From positions 1-39,308 of the forward strand of contig NZ_JAMXLY010000030.1 in the NCBI RefSeq assembly GCF_024054555.1: 39,308 bases of DNA, given 5' to 3'. Under the pieces are notes generated by a model. The model saw only the letters and a program-made list of their open reading frames with translations, searched no databases and was not told the DNA's origin. The translations under genes and the position numbers were made by a program. Origin of the DNA: Segatella cerevisiae (lineage in GTDB: Bacteria; Bacteroidota; Bacteroidia; Bacteroidales; Bacteroidaceae). This document shows, piece after piece, positions 9,135 through 18,275 of this stretch. Numbering within the stretch: position 1 is the stretch's first letter; each line of letters starts with the position of its first letter.

Positions 9135-11873
9135 ATGATTCGGAAAGTTATAGTATTAATCACTGTATTAGTGAATACCTTTTTGGCGATGGATGCCCAG
9201 GGAATACTTAGATGTAGGGTCATAGATGCCAAAACGGGTGAACCACTGGCAGGGTCTGTCATTCGGACTTCGGACAAGAACAGTACTTCGGCTGTGGTCA
9301 CTGACGCAGACGGCTATTTCAGTTTGAAGGTCAATGAGGGTACTCCTATTAGAATTACATATATAGGATATACCGACTTGCATGATAAATTCCAATATGG
9401 GCGGGTCTATAAGATGACTCAGGCAGCCGGAAATCTTCAAGACGTTGTCGTGACAGCGTCTGAATCAACCGGTCTCACCAGTTCTTCGAAAATAGGCCAG
9501 CATGCCATGCAGCATCTTCAGCCTTCCAGTTTTTCTGATTTGCTGGAATTGCTGCCTGGTGGAATGGCACAGGACCCTGTCCTGAATACGCCCAATACCA
9601 TCGACCTGAGGGATATTCCGTTAGCGGGCAGCCAGTATAACACCTCTTCCCTTGGAACTTCTTTCGTGATTGACGGTGCTCCGATCAGCACGAACGCCAA
9701 TATGCAGTACCTTGATGGCGCAAGCGACACTCAGGCGACATCTAGAGACTTCACGAATGCTGGTGTGGACATGAGGTCAATTTCCACTGATGATATTCAG
9801 AATGTTGAAATCGTCAGGGGCATCCCGTCAGTTGAATACGGTGATTTGACCAGCGGTTTGGTGAAAATAACCCGTAAAAAAGGCGGAAATGATATCTCTG
9901 CCAGGTTTAAGGCAGATATGGACAGTAAACTCTTCTATTTAGCTAAGGGATTTGAATGGAAGCCTCAGAAGTTATCCCTGAATCTGAGTGCAGATTATCT
10001 GGACAGTAAGGCTGATCCGAGGAACATCCTCGAGACTTACAATAGGGTGACGCTCTCTGCAAGGCTGAATAAGTTGTGGATCCGCAATAAACTTGATTAT
10101 GCGCTTAATGTCAATCTGGATTATGGCGGTTCTTTCGACGGAGATAAGGTAGATCCTGAACTGAACTATGGTGGAGTGGATAAATACAAGTCAGGATACA
10201 ATCGCTACGCCCTCAGTGGTTCTCTCGACATCATCAATCATGATAGAGCATCCTGGTTTAAGGCTGCTTCAGCATTGGTATCCGCTTCTTACGAAAAGGA
10301 TATCATTACCAGGACACGACTCGTTCAACTGGATCGTGATACGCCGGCTGCCACGTCAACGAAAGACGGTGAAGGGGATGCAGTCTTGATCCAGCCCTAT
10401 ACTTATACCGCCACTCAGAAAGTAGACGGCAGACCTTTCAGTGGGTTCGTAAAGATGAATGCAACCTTTGGAATCCCTTCCAGGACAGTGTCCAACAGTT
10501 TGAAGGTCGGTGCAGACTGGCTGATAGACAAGAACTACGGAAAGGGACAGATATTCGATACCCTCAATCCTCTTTACCCGGGCATTTCCGAAAGACCAAG
10601 GAAATATTCGGTCGTCCCTGCGTCCCATAACCTTTCTGAATATCTCGAAGAGGATGCCTCCATGAATATCGGGAAAAATAAATTTGAAATCAGTGCAGGT
10701 GTCAGAAATACGACCATGCTCAACCTGCCGGGTAACTATCTCCTGCATGGCAAGTTCTATCTTGATCCGCGTATAAATGCAGGTTGGACATTCCCGTCTT
10801 TCAGGATAGGCAGCAAGGCGATGACGATACAGTTGAGCGGTGGATACGGACAGCAGACCAAAACGCCTACAATGGATCAACTCTACCCTGAACCGGTATA
10901 CATGGATTTGATCGAACTCAATTATTACCATCCCAAGAAGGAATATAGGAGAATCTACCTCCAGACTTATGTCATCGATCCTACGAATAAGGATCTGGAA
11001 GCTGCACGGAATACGAAATGGGAATTGAGAGGAGACTTCCATTATGCCGGCAACAGACTGACAGTGACCTATTTCAGGGAGGATATGAAGTCTGGTTTCA
11101 GGACAACGGAAACGTACAAGCCTTATACCTATAAAACTTTTGATACTTCCGGAATTGACGCCAAGACATTAACGGCTCCGCCTGATGTCAATACGTTGCC
11201 TTATACTGAGAATGAAGAACTCCGGGGATATGGTATAACGACAAACGGGAGCAGAACATTGAAACGTGGTGTGGAATATACCTTTTCTACTGCCCGAGTG
11301 CCTGTCATCAATACCCGACTGACGGTCAGTGGGGCATGGTTCAAGACAGAATACAGAAATTCCCAACCGGTGATGGAGAAACCGACCGTCGTCGTAGGGG
11401 GAAAAACTTATAAGTATGTCGGCATCTATAGTGATGATGACGGTTATATCCGCGAGATGTCCAATACCAATTTCACATTTGATACGGATATTCCCAAACT
11501 CAAATTGGGCTTCTCTGTTTCAGCACAGTGCTTGTGGATGACAGGATCCCAAAGTATGGAAAAAGAAAATGTCCCTATCAGTTATATGGATGAAAAAGGC
11601 GTTACCCATGAGTTTACAGCCGCAGACAAGACTGACAGTTATCTCCAGTATCTGGTCCGTACTTACAATGCGTCCATGTTTGCCTGGCAGACGATCCCGT
11701 TCAGCATGAACGTCAACCTGAAGGCAACCAAAGCCCTCTTCGGAGACAAACTCCTCATTGCGCTGTTTGTCAATAAACTCTGGGATTCTCACTCTGATTA
11801 TGACCGGAATAATTTTACGATAAGACGGCATGTCACTCCTTATTTCGGATTGGAGATGAACGTTAAAATTTAA
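9135..11873 (+). CDS. TonB-dependent outer-membrane receptor
   Basis: A 912-residue protein with signal peptide (about 1-21, ends MDA-Q), a carboxypeptidase-regulatory-like domain (about 24-105, CRVIDAKTGEPLAGS then ADGYFSL), a plug (about 115-245, with SFVIDGAPI and VEIVRGIPSVEYGDLTSGLV) and a 22-strand-type barrel to the C-terminus. It should import a ligand across the outer membrane using TonB energy. There is no SusD gene next to it; instead it heads an operon with lipoproteins, a second barrel and an M16 peptidase, which points to a protein, peptide or metal-bearing ligand rather than a glycan. The plug lacks a recognisable haem or cobalamin signature, so the substrate is open. The last residue is Ile rather than the usual Phe or Trp. 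Confidence 0.92.
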   Translation: MIRKVIVLITVLVNTFLAMDAQGILRCRVIDAKTGEPLAGSVIRTSDKNSTSAVVTDADGYFSLKVNEGTPIRITYIGYTDLHDKFQYGRVYKMTQAAGNLQDVVVTASESTGLTSSSKIGQHAMQHLQPSSFSDLLELLPGGMAQDPVLNTPNTIDLRDIPLAGSQYNTSSLGTSFVIDGAPISTNANMQYLDGASDTQATSRDFTNAGVDMRSISTDDIQNVEIVRGIPSVEYGDLTSGLVKITRKKGGNDISARFKADMDSKLFYLAKGFEWKPQKLSLNLSADYLDSKADPRNILETYNRVTLSARLNKLWIRNKLDYALNVNLDYGGSFDGDKVDPELNYGGVDKYKSGYNRYALSGSLDIINHDRASWFKAASALVSASYEKDIITRTRLVQLDRDTPAATSTKDGEGDAVLIQPYTYTATQKVDGRPFSGFVKMNATFGIPSRTVSNSLKVGADWLIDKNYGKGQIFDTLNPLYPGISERPRKYSVVPASHNLSEYLEEDASMNIGKNKFEISAGVRNTTMLNLPGNYLLHGKFYLDPRINAGWTFPSFRIGSKAMTIQLSGGYGQQTKTPTMDQLYPEPVYMDLIELNYYHPKKEYRRIYLQTYVIDPTNKDLEAARNTKWELRGDFHYAGNRLTVTYFREDMKSGFRTTETYKPYTYKTFDTSGIDAKTLTAPPDVNTLPYTENEELRGYGITTNGSRTLKRGVEYTFSTARVPVINTRLTVSGAWFKTEYRNSQPVMEKPTVVVGGKTYKYVGIYSDDDGYIREMSNTNFTFDTDIPKLKLGFSVSAQCLWMTGSQSMEKENVPISYMDEKGVTHEFTAADKTDSYLQYLVRTYNASMFAWQTIPFSMNVNLKATKALFGDKLLIALFVNKLWDSHSDYDRNNFTIRRHVTPYFGLEMNVKI

Positions 11874-11884
11874 AGGAAGTGAAA

Positions 11885-12277
11885 ATGAAAACATATATAA
11901 AACTCGGACTTTTCGTCATTGCTGTCTTGTTGATGGCTACGAGTTGCCATAGTGACAATGATGACTATGAGACGACCGCTGTCGTCAACATGACCTTTCC
12001 TGACAGTCTCGGCATCAAACCGCTGAAGGTACAGGGGACTGTCACCATGCAGAACTTGAATACGAAACAGACCTATTCTTCTTCAGCTTTTGACGGATCG
12101 GCACTCTCTATGTCTGTCATGAGAGGAGCTTATTCCATAAGTGTCGAAGGTACGGTACAATATGTTCGTACCGACAGTCCGAATGACGTGGAAACGGCAG
12201 ACTTCAGGGCCAGTTCGGACTACAGTAAGATCCTGGATCATCCGACCAATGTCGATCTGGAAATAATATTCATGTGA
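11885..12277 (+). CDS. Small surface lipoprotein related to the DUF4876 N-terminal domain
   Basis: A 130-residue lipoprotein (lipobox MATSC, Cys about residue 21) whose mature end CHSDNDDYE is acidic, as in the surface-export signal of Bacteroidota lipoproteins. The rest resembles the first 100 residues of the DUF4876 proteins downstream: VTMQNLNTKQTYSSSAF against LVNVQTGKTYTTSDF, and GAYSISVEGTVQY against GTYNVSIDGNISY. It would then be a one-domain version of the same fold. The ATG at 11885 was preferred over the GTG at 11879 because AGGAAG (11874-11879) sits 5 nt before it; the receptor stop is 11 nt upstream, so the genes are co-transcribed. Confidence 0.75.
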   Translation: MKTYIKLGLFVIAVLLMATSCHSDNDDYETTAVVNMTFPDSLGIKPLKVQGTVTMQNLNTKQTYSSSAFDGSALSMSVMRGAYSISVEGTVQYVRTDSPNDVETADFRASSDYSKILDHPTNVDLEIIFM

Positions 12278-12278
12278 T

Positions 12279-13790
12279 ATGAATAAGAAATTTATTTTAT
12301 TACTCTTGCTTTCTGCCGTGTTGACGACAGTAAAAGCCTCTGACTTGGATACCGTTTCTTATGCCGAGCACCATTCTCTGTGGAAAATGGTCTTGACGGA
12401 GAACCTCCAGAATCCCGCCTTCATGCAGGATGCTTATCGTACCAGCCTTTCTGAGTTTTCCATATATATGGACTATGACCATCAGGACAAGGCGCTCATT
12501 CATCAGGATGGAAGCGGGTATCTTTTGGGCGGCATCACTGCCGGAACTTATCTGAAGATGAATGACCGGACGACAGTATGGGGATCAGCCTCCTACCGTA
12601 CGGGAACAAAGCGGCATATCTGGTATAATTCCACTTCTGACTATGATCTCCTCTATCCCTATGTCATGGGTGATACATTGGGCGGAAACCTGAAAAATGA
12701 ACAGTATACTTTTTCCGGAGGCTGCGCTACCAGTTTTGGAAACTTTACCATCGGCGAGACTCTGGACTTCAGGGCCGAACACGAATACCGTGCTGAAGAC
12801 CCGAGGCCGAGGGGAATCGTCACTGATGTGAATATGGCTGTAGGTCTAGGCTACAGATTCCTGAATTATGATATAGGAGCAGGCGTCGGGGGAATCTTTT
12901 ATAAACAGACCACCAGCGTGGAGTTCCTCAAAGAATCCGGCGTGATCCCTGAATATCATTTTACCGGACTGGGTACTGACTATGCCAGATTTGCCGGGAC
13001 CAATACTTCTACTTATTATAAAGGTACGGGAATCAGGACCAATATCAGTTTGAGACCTGTTGGGGGCAGCGGTGCTTCCTTGTACGCTGCCTATGACTAT
13101 ACACCTTACAAGAAGATATTGTCGGACATCAATTCTTTTCCTCTTTCTACCTTGTACTTGGAAAACTATCAAGTGGAAGGTGGTTGGAAGCAACAGGAAA
13201 ACGGTTTCAACTGGGCCGCCCTCGGCGGACTGAATTATCAGAAGAGGATAGGTGACGAGCATATCTCGGGAAACTCTTCTTCTTCAGAATATGATGTCAT
13301 CGCGACCATGACCATGTACCATAGTCATGTCGCAGACTACTATGCTGGCGCTGCTGTAAACTGGGGAAACAGGAACAACTGGTCACTGTCGGGTAAGACT
13401 GGATATATGGACGGTGCTTTCGAATATGTTCTGCCCTTACGTAAGATGTCGTATTCCAAGTGGTTCAGTCAACTTGATGCGCAGTTGATCAGTGCCTTGA
13501 GCAGTCATGTCATACTCAATCTCCGACTGGGTGCTTCGCTCTACCATAATCTGGACAACAATATCACGATGCCCTATGTCAATATGGACAAGAATATCAC
13601 GAAACTGATCAATGATACTTATGAGAATCTGACAGCCAATTATTTCAAGATCAATTCTTCGGTGCGTATAGACGTTCACCCGGCCTCTTGGAAGAATATG
13701 GGGTTCTTTGCCTCTGCTGACGGCTTCGTCACCAATACCAGTCACAATGACGAATATAGAATGAAATTATCTATGGGAGTAACATTTTAA
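12279..13790 (+). CDS. DUF6850-family outer-membrane beta-barrel protein
   Basis: A 503-residue exported protein: signal peptide about 1-20 (VKA-SD), then alternating hydrophobic/polar strands rich in Tyr, Gly and Asn, ending in MGVTF with a C-terminal Phe as expected for barrel insertion. The N-terminal part (HSLWKMVLTENLQNPAFM) and overall pattern match what I know as DUF6850. Its function is not established; it is usually found with TonB receptors and DUF4876 lipoproteins. The start follows the previous stop by a single base, so translation is probably coupled. Whether it is a second pore, an assembly partner or a surface scaffold cannot be told from sequence. Confidence 0.8.
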   Translation: MNKKFILLLLLSAVLTTVKASDLDTVSYAEHHSLWKMVLTENLQNPAFMQDAYRTSLSEFSIYMDYDHQDKALIHQDGSGYLLGGITAGTYLKMNDRTTVWGSASYRTGTKRHIWYNSTSDYDLLYPYVMGDTLGGNLKNEQYTFSGGCATSFGNFTIGETLDFRAEHEYRAEDPRPRGIVTDVNMAVGLGYRFLNYDIGAGVGGIFYKQTTSVEFLKESGVIPEYHFTGLGTDYARFAGTNTSTYYKGTGIRTNISLRPVGGSGASLYAAYDYTPYKKILSDINSFPLSTLYLENYQVEGGWKQQENGFNWAALGGLNYQKRIGDEHISGNSSSSEYDVIATMTMYHSHVADYYAGAAVNWGNRNNWSLSGKTGYMDGAFEYVLPLRKMSYSKWFSQLDAQLISALSSHVILNLRLGASLYHNLDNNITMPYVNMDKNITKLINDTYENLTANYFKINSSVRIDVHPASWKNMGFFASADGFVTNTSHNDEYRMKLSMGVTF

Positions 13791-13841
13791 ATAAATTGAA
13801 CACAAGATGAATTAAATTACAAGATTAGAAAACAACACACT

Positions 13842-15101
13842 ATGAACATGAACAGAAAATTATTTGGATTTTTAATGATCGTAACGGCTCTCGGCGGTTT
13901 TTTCGCGTCCTGCTCGGACAGCGATGACGCGGCGGACTCTTCTACAGCCCGTCAGTTCAAACTCGCCCTGACTTTGGAGCCGCCTACGGATATGCAGGAC
14001 TCTGCATCGGTGGATGCCAATGCGGAATTGGTGAACGTACAGACAGGAAAAACCTATACAACGTCTGATTTCAAGAAAAGCGGAGAAGTCTTTACCGATA
14101 CCTTGGATATTCCGGAAGGTACGTACAATGTCTCTATTGACGGGAATATCTCTTATAAAATAGACGGTACAACTGTAAAGACACCAGTGAAGGAATCAGA
14201 GACAAACGTCCGTCTTTCACCTGCATCTGAATCAGAGATAGTCGTCAAGAGGATCGCTTTGAATTCATTTGCCAAACAGAATGGTTTTGTCATATCAGAA
14301 CTCTTCTATACCGGTACATTGACGCCGGAAGGGAAACAGTATTCGAGTGACCAGTACGTCAAGATCGTCAACAACAGTGACTCCACTCTTTATGCTGACG
14401 GGTTGGCATTTGTGGAATCGTCTTTCCTTTCAACGCAAAGTCAACAGTACACCCCTGATATCAAAAACCAGGCAATGACCATTGACGCGATTTACGTGAT
14501 ACCGGGGAAAGGGAAGGAACATCCGGTAAAACCTGGTCAGGAACTGCTGCTCGCTTTGAATGCCAAGGATCACAAGGAACTTAATTCCAATTCTATAGAT
14601 TTGAGCAAGGCGGACTTTGAGTTTTATGATGATTCCACTAACCCCAAGTTCTCAGACGACAATAACCCCGATGTTATCGATCTGGATAAATGGTATTGTT
14701 ATACCCTTACGATCTTCACGCTCCACAATCGGGGCTTCAAAACTTATGCGCTTGCCAGACCTCAGGTGGACATGAATACGTTCTTGAAGGATTACTATTA
14801 TGAGTTTTCGTATACGGGAACTTCAAACGGCAATACCTATAATGTCACACAACATGGTTATAAACTCCCGAATTCATGGGTGGTCGATGCTGTCAATCTG
14901 AGTGTCGAGGACTCATACGATTGGGATCCCGTTTCAAGTACGCTGGATAAGGGCTGGACTTATTGTGGCAAAGTCGATAATGACAACAGCCGCTATGGGA
15001 AAGCTGTCATCCGGAAACAAGCGAACGGAAAATATGTAGATACAAATAATTCAACCGAGGATTTTATCCCCGATACAACACCTTCATTGTTTAAAAAATG
15101 A
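13842..15101 (+). CDS. DUF4876 surface lipoprotein, copy 1
   Basis: A 419-residue lipoprotein (GGFFASC, then SDSDDAAD, an acidic stretch suited to surface export). Two parts are visible: an N-terminal beta domain (about 35-130) and a C-terminal region (about 140-415) starting FVISELFYTGTL, whose ISE...VKIVNNSD pattern recalls a lamin-tail-type fold; that comparison is my inference. It probably binds ligand at the cell surface for the TonB receptor. The gene lies 51 nt after DUF6850 and overlaps the M16 gene by 4 nt (ATGA). The start may be the second Met (13848), because only this aligns with the other two copies (M-N/K-RKL-F/L-G). Confidence 0.85.
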   Translation: MNMNRKLFGFLMIVTALGGFFASCSDSDDAADSSTARQFKLALTLEPPTDMQDSASVDANAELVNVQTGKTYTTSDFKKSGEVFTDTLDIPEGTYNVSIDGNISYKIDGTTVKTPVKESETNVRLSPASESEIVVKRIALNSFAKQNGFVISELFYTGTLTPEGKQYSSDQYVKIVNNSDSTLYADGLAFVESSFLSTQSQQYTPDIKNQAMTIDAIYVIPGKGKEHPVKPGQELLLALNAKDHKELNSNSIDLSKADFEFYDDSTNPKFSDDNNPDVIDLDKWYCYTLTIFTLHNRGFKTYALARPQVDMNTFLKDYYYEFSYTGTSNGNTYNVTQHGYKLPNSWVVDAVNLSVEDSYDWDPVSSTLDKGWTYCGKVDNDNSRYGKAVIRKQANGKYVDTNNSTEDFIPDTTPSLFKK

Positions 15102-17941
15102 ATAAGATAATGATGAGCCAACTGGATATGGGAAGATATGTCATCCTGCTTCTCGCAACGATCTTTTTTGCGACTGTCCATGCGCAGGACAAATTGCCTC
15201 AAGACCCGACCGTAAGAGTCGGAAAACTCTCTAATGGACTGACTTACTATATACGTCACAATGGTCAGACTCCCCACATCGCTGATTTCTATATTGCCCA
15301 GCGTGTAGGGTCTATCTTGGAAGAGCCGCGTCAGAGAGGACTGGCACATTTCCTTGAACACATGGCCTTCAACGGTACCAAGAATTTCCCGGGAGACAGT
15401 CTCAAACCGGGTATCGTCAAATGGTGCGAGAGCGTAGGCATCAAATTCGGGCAGAACCTGAATGCCTATACCAGTGTGGACCAGACGGTATACAATATTT
15501 CTTCTGCTCCTGTAGCGAGAGAAGGCATTATTGATTCCTGTCTGTTGATCCTCCACGACTGGAGTCATGACCTGACCTTGAGCGACAAGGAGATCGATAA
15601 GGAGCGTGGAGTCATCCACGAGGAATGGCGGACAAGACGCGCCGGTATGGCTGTCCAGAGACTGATGGAGGATGCAGCTCCCGTCATCTATAAAGGGACG
15701 AAATATGCTGATTGCCTGCCTATCGGAAGCATGGACATCGTAGACCATTTTCCTTATCAGGACCTTAGGGATTATTACCATAAATGGTATCGCCCTGACT
15801 TGCAGGCCATTATCGTGGTGGGTGATATCGATGTAGACCAGGTGGAACAGAAGATCAAAAAAACCTTCGGTTCTATTCCTGCTCCCGTCAACCCTGCCAA
15901 GAGAATCTATTATCCGGTGAACGACAATGATTCCATGATTGTGTTCAGCGCTGTAGACAAAGAACAGCCGACGGTCAACTTCTCGCTGTATATGAAACGC
16001 GATATTACACCGCTGGATCAGCGCAATACCGAGTCTTATTATGCCGACGGGTACAAGACTGACCTGATCAGAAACATTCTGAATGATAGGTTGGATGAGT
16101 TGTCCAAGTCTGCTGATCCTCCTTTTGTCTCTGCTTTTGCCAAAGACGGCTCTTTCTTCCTGGCCAGCACGAAAGATGCCTTTAACGGTTTTGCCCTCTG
16201 CAAACAGGATAGGGTGCTGGAAGGAATCTCTGCATTGACCGGAGAACTGGAACGGGTACGCCAACATGGATTCCTGCAATCTGAGGTTGATCGTGCCAAA
16301 GCGGAACAGTTGAAGTCCGTCCAGAATCAGTACATCGACAGAGACAAGAAATCCAATGGCTACTATGTCAGAGAGTGCCTGATGAATTTCCTGCAGAAAG
16401 AACCTGTCTTGACGGCTGATTTTGAACTGGCAGAGGTGAAGAAGTTGAACCATGACGTTACTGTCGAAGATCTGAACAAGATGGCACGTGAGTTGATCAC
16501 TGATAAAAATCAGGTCGTCACTATTTACGGACCAGACAACAACCAGTTTAAGATGCCATCCAAGAAGGACATCGAAAGCACGATCCTCACGGCACAGTCC
16601 AAGAAATATGCGCCTTATGTTGAGAAAAAACTGTCAGGAAACTTGATAGAGAAATTCCCGAAAGCTGGGAAGATCGTATCTGAACAGAAAGATCAGTTCG
16701 GTTATACGAAATTCGTCTTGTCCAATGGGATGAAGGTCTTTGTCAAACCGACTAATTTCGAAGCTGATGAGGTGAATATGAATATGTTTGGCTTAGGCGG
16801 CAAATCGATGTTCCCGGATGCTGATGTCCCCAATCTCAGTTATTGCGCCGCAGCTATTCAGGAAGGCGGTATCGGATCGTTTGACGCGATCAGCCTCGAT
16901 AAGATGCTGTCTGGTAAAACGATCAGTGTAGCACCGTTTATCGGTGAAGAAACGGAGGGTGTGAAAGGGAGTTGCAATACAAAGGATATGAAGACAATGT
17001 TTGAATTGACTTATCTGTATATGACTTCCCCCCGAAAGGACGAAAAGGCCTTCAACAGCCTGATCAACCGCCAGCGTGCTTTCCTCACTAACCGGAATGC
17101 CAATCCTAATGTCTCTTATCGCGATTCGATCATGGCGATCCTCTATGGGGATAACCCGAGAATGAAACCGATCGAGAGGGAGACACTCGACAGGGTCAAC
17201 TATGACAGAATCCTGCAGATATACAAACAGTGCTTCTCTAATGCTGGTGATTTCAATGTGATATTGACCGGTAACATTGACCTGAATACTGTCAAACCGT
17301 TCCTGTGCCGCTACCTGGCCTCTTTGCCTTCTAATGGCAGACTTGATACGGTAGTCGATACGCATACCGCCATCCGGCAGGCGAATGAAACTCACATCTT
17401 TGTCAAGGCACAACAGACCCCGTCTGCAATTGCCAGTATCTTTATCACGGCAAAGATGCCTTACACGGCTGAGAATGACATGAAACTCGATATCCTGAGC
17501 CAGATCATGAGGATCGTCTATACGAATAAGGTGAGGGAAGAGAAGGGCGGAACCTATGGCGTCAGCGTCTCCGGAAGTATGCAGAAGTATCCTTATGAAG
17601 AAGCGTTGATGAAAATCGACTTCCGTACTGATCCTGATAAATACAAGTCTTTGATCCCTATCATTTACGACCAACTGAAGAAGGTCGCTGCTGACGGACC
17701 GGACATAGAGGACTTGAATAAGGTCAAAGAATACGAATATAAAACTTATGACCAGGCTAAGATCCTGAATAGTTATTGGGATTATGTGATGTATAACAAA
17801 CTGTTCAATCGCATAGATGTGGACACAAATTATAAGGATGAGATAAAGGGTATCACGCCTGATTCGATTCGGCAATTTGCTGCAGAACTCTTGAAGCAGA
17901 ACAACAGAATTGAAGTGACGATGCTTTCAAAACAACTATAG
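15098..17941 (+). CDS. M16 family zinc metallopeptidase (PqqL-like)
   Basis: A 947-residue exported peptidase with two M16 half-domains. The signal peptide is at about 11-29 (ends VHA-QD). The inverted zinc motif HFLEH (His84, Glu87, His88) and the downstream ERGVIHEEW segment (candidate third ligand Glu at about 169-176) mark the N-terminal half as catalytic; the C-terminal half (about 540-947) has no HxxEH and is the usual structural partner. Likely periplasmic. M16 enzymes clamp and cut short or unfolded polypeptides. Co-expression with a TonB receptor recalls Pectobacterium FusA/FusC, where an M16 enzyme digests imported ferredoxin. It is the last gene of the operon, followed by a strong terminator. 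Confidence 0.93.
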   Translation: MNKIMMSQLDMGRYVILLLATIFFATVHAQDKLPQDPTVRVGKLSNGLTYYIRHNGQTPHIADFYIAQRVGSILEEPRQRGLAHFLEHMAFNGTKNFPGDSLKPGIVKWCESVGIKFGQNLNAYTSVDQTVYNISSAPVAREGIIDSCLLILHDWSHDLTLSDKEIDKERGVIHEEWRTRRAGMAVQRLMEDAAPVIYKGTKYADCLPIGSMDIVDHFPYQDLRDYYHKWYRPDLQAIIVVGDIDVDQVEQKIKKTFGSIPAPVNPAKRIYYPVNDNDSMIVFSAVDKEQPTVNFSLYMKRDITPLDQRNTESYYADGYKTDLIRNILNDRLDELSKSADPPFVSAFAKDGSFFLASTKDAFNGFALCKQDRVLEGISALTGELERVRQHGFLQSEVDRAKAEQLKSVQNQYIDRDKKSNGYYVRECLMNFLQKEPVLTADFELAEVKKLNHDVTVEDLNKMARELITDKNQVVTIYGPDNNQFKMPSKKDIESTILTAQSKKYAPYVEKKLSGNLIEKFPKAGKIVSEQKDQFGYTKFVLSNGMKVFVKPTNFEADEVNMNMFGLGGKSMFPDADVPNLSYCAAAIQEGGIGSFDAISLDKMLSGKTISVAPFIGEETEGVKGSCNTKDMKTMFELTYLYMTSPRKDEKAFNSLINRQRAFLTNRNANPNVSYRDSIMAILYGDNPRMKPIERETLDRVNYDRILQIYKQCFSNAGDFNVILTGNIDLNTVKPFLCRYLASLPSNGRLDTVVDTHTAIRQANETHIFVKAQQTPSAIASIFITAKMPYTAENDMKLDILSQIMRIVYTNKVREEKGGTYGVSVSGSMQKYPYEEALMKIDFRTDPDKYKSLIPIIYDQLKKVAADGPDIEDLNKVKEYEYKTYDQAKILNSYWDYVMYNKLFNRIDVDTNYKDEIKGITPDSIRQFAAELLKQNNRIEVTMLSKQL

Positions 17942-18275
17942 TTTTTCGCGGTTTTGCTTTGATAGACAAGAAGGGTAATCCTTCTTATTGTTTTCCATTT
18001 TTTAAATGCCTTCAACGCCTCTGTTGAAGAGGTGTTGAAGGCTCTCTTAAGGTAAAGGATGACTATCCTTTAGAATTTTATTCAAATTACCTTTTTTAAT
18101 TAACTGAACCAACCTGATGAAGTGAAGAGAGGCAGCCCATGCGCATCCTTTCACTGGGGGCAGTTCATTCATGAAAATGGAAAATAGATCTCAGAAAATG
18201 CCGCATCCAACCTCTTGCTGTTGAAATGTAATCGGTGAGAGATGATCTATAATAGAATTAGTCGATAAAACAAAT
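17942..18275. other. Gap between M16 and DUF4876 copy 2
   Basis: About 330 nt. It contains the terminator at 18008-18047 and then about 230 nt in which no clear promoter of the TAnnTTTG type was found for copy 2. Copy 2 could be transcribed by readthrough or from an atypical promoter. Confidence 0.5.
18008..18047 (+). terminator. Terminator after the M16 gene
   Basis: A 15-bp stem (18008-18022 with 18028-18042, one G-T pair) and a 5-nt loop, followed by TCTCTT. The outer arm GCCTTCAA/TTGAAGGC is shared with the terminators after DUF4876 copies 2 and 3. Confidence 0.85.

Noticed and set aside
10356..11042. 228-codon minus-strand frame in the TonB receptor gene
   Set aside because: Antisense to the beta-barrel coding sequence, no motif or promoter.
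14993..16453. 486-codon open frame on the minus strand across the M16 gene
   Set aside because: It lies antisense to a gene with clear peptidase motifs, has no start context and no recognisable domain; long antisense frames follow from the codon use here.
16793..17875. 360-codon open frame on the minus strand in the second half of the M16 gene
   Set aside because: Antisense shadow of a well-supported gene; composition rich in Ile, Arg and Val without domain pattern.
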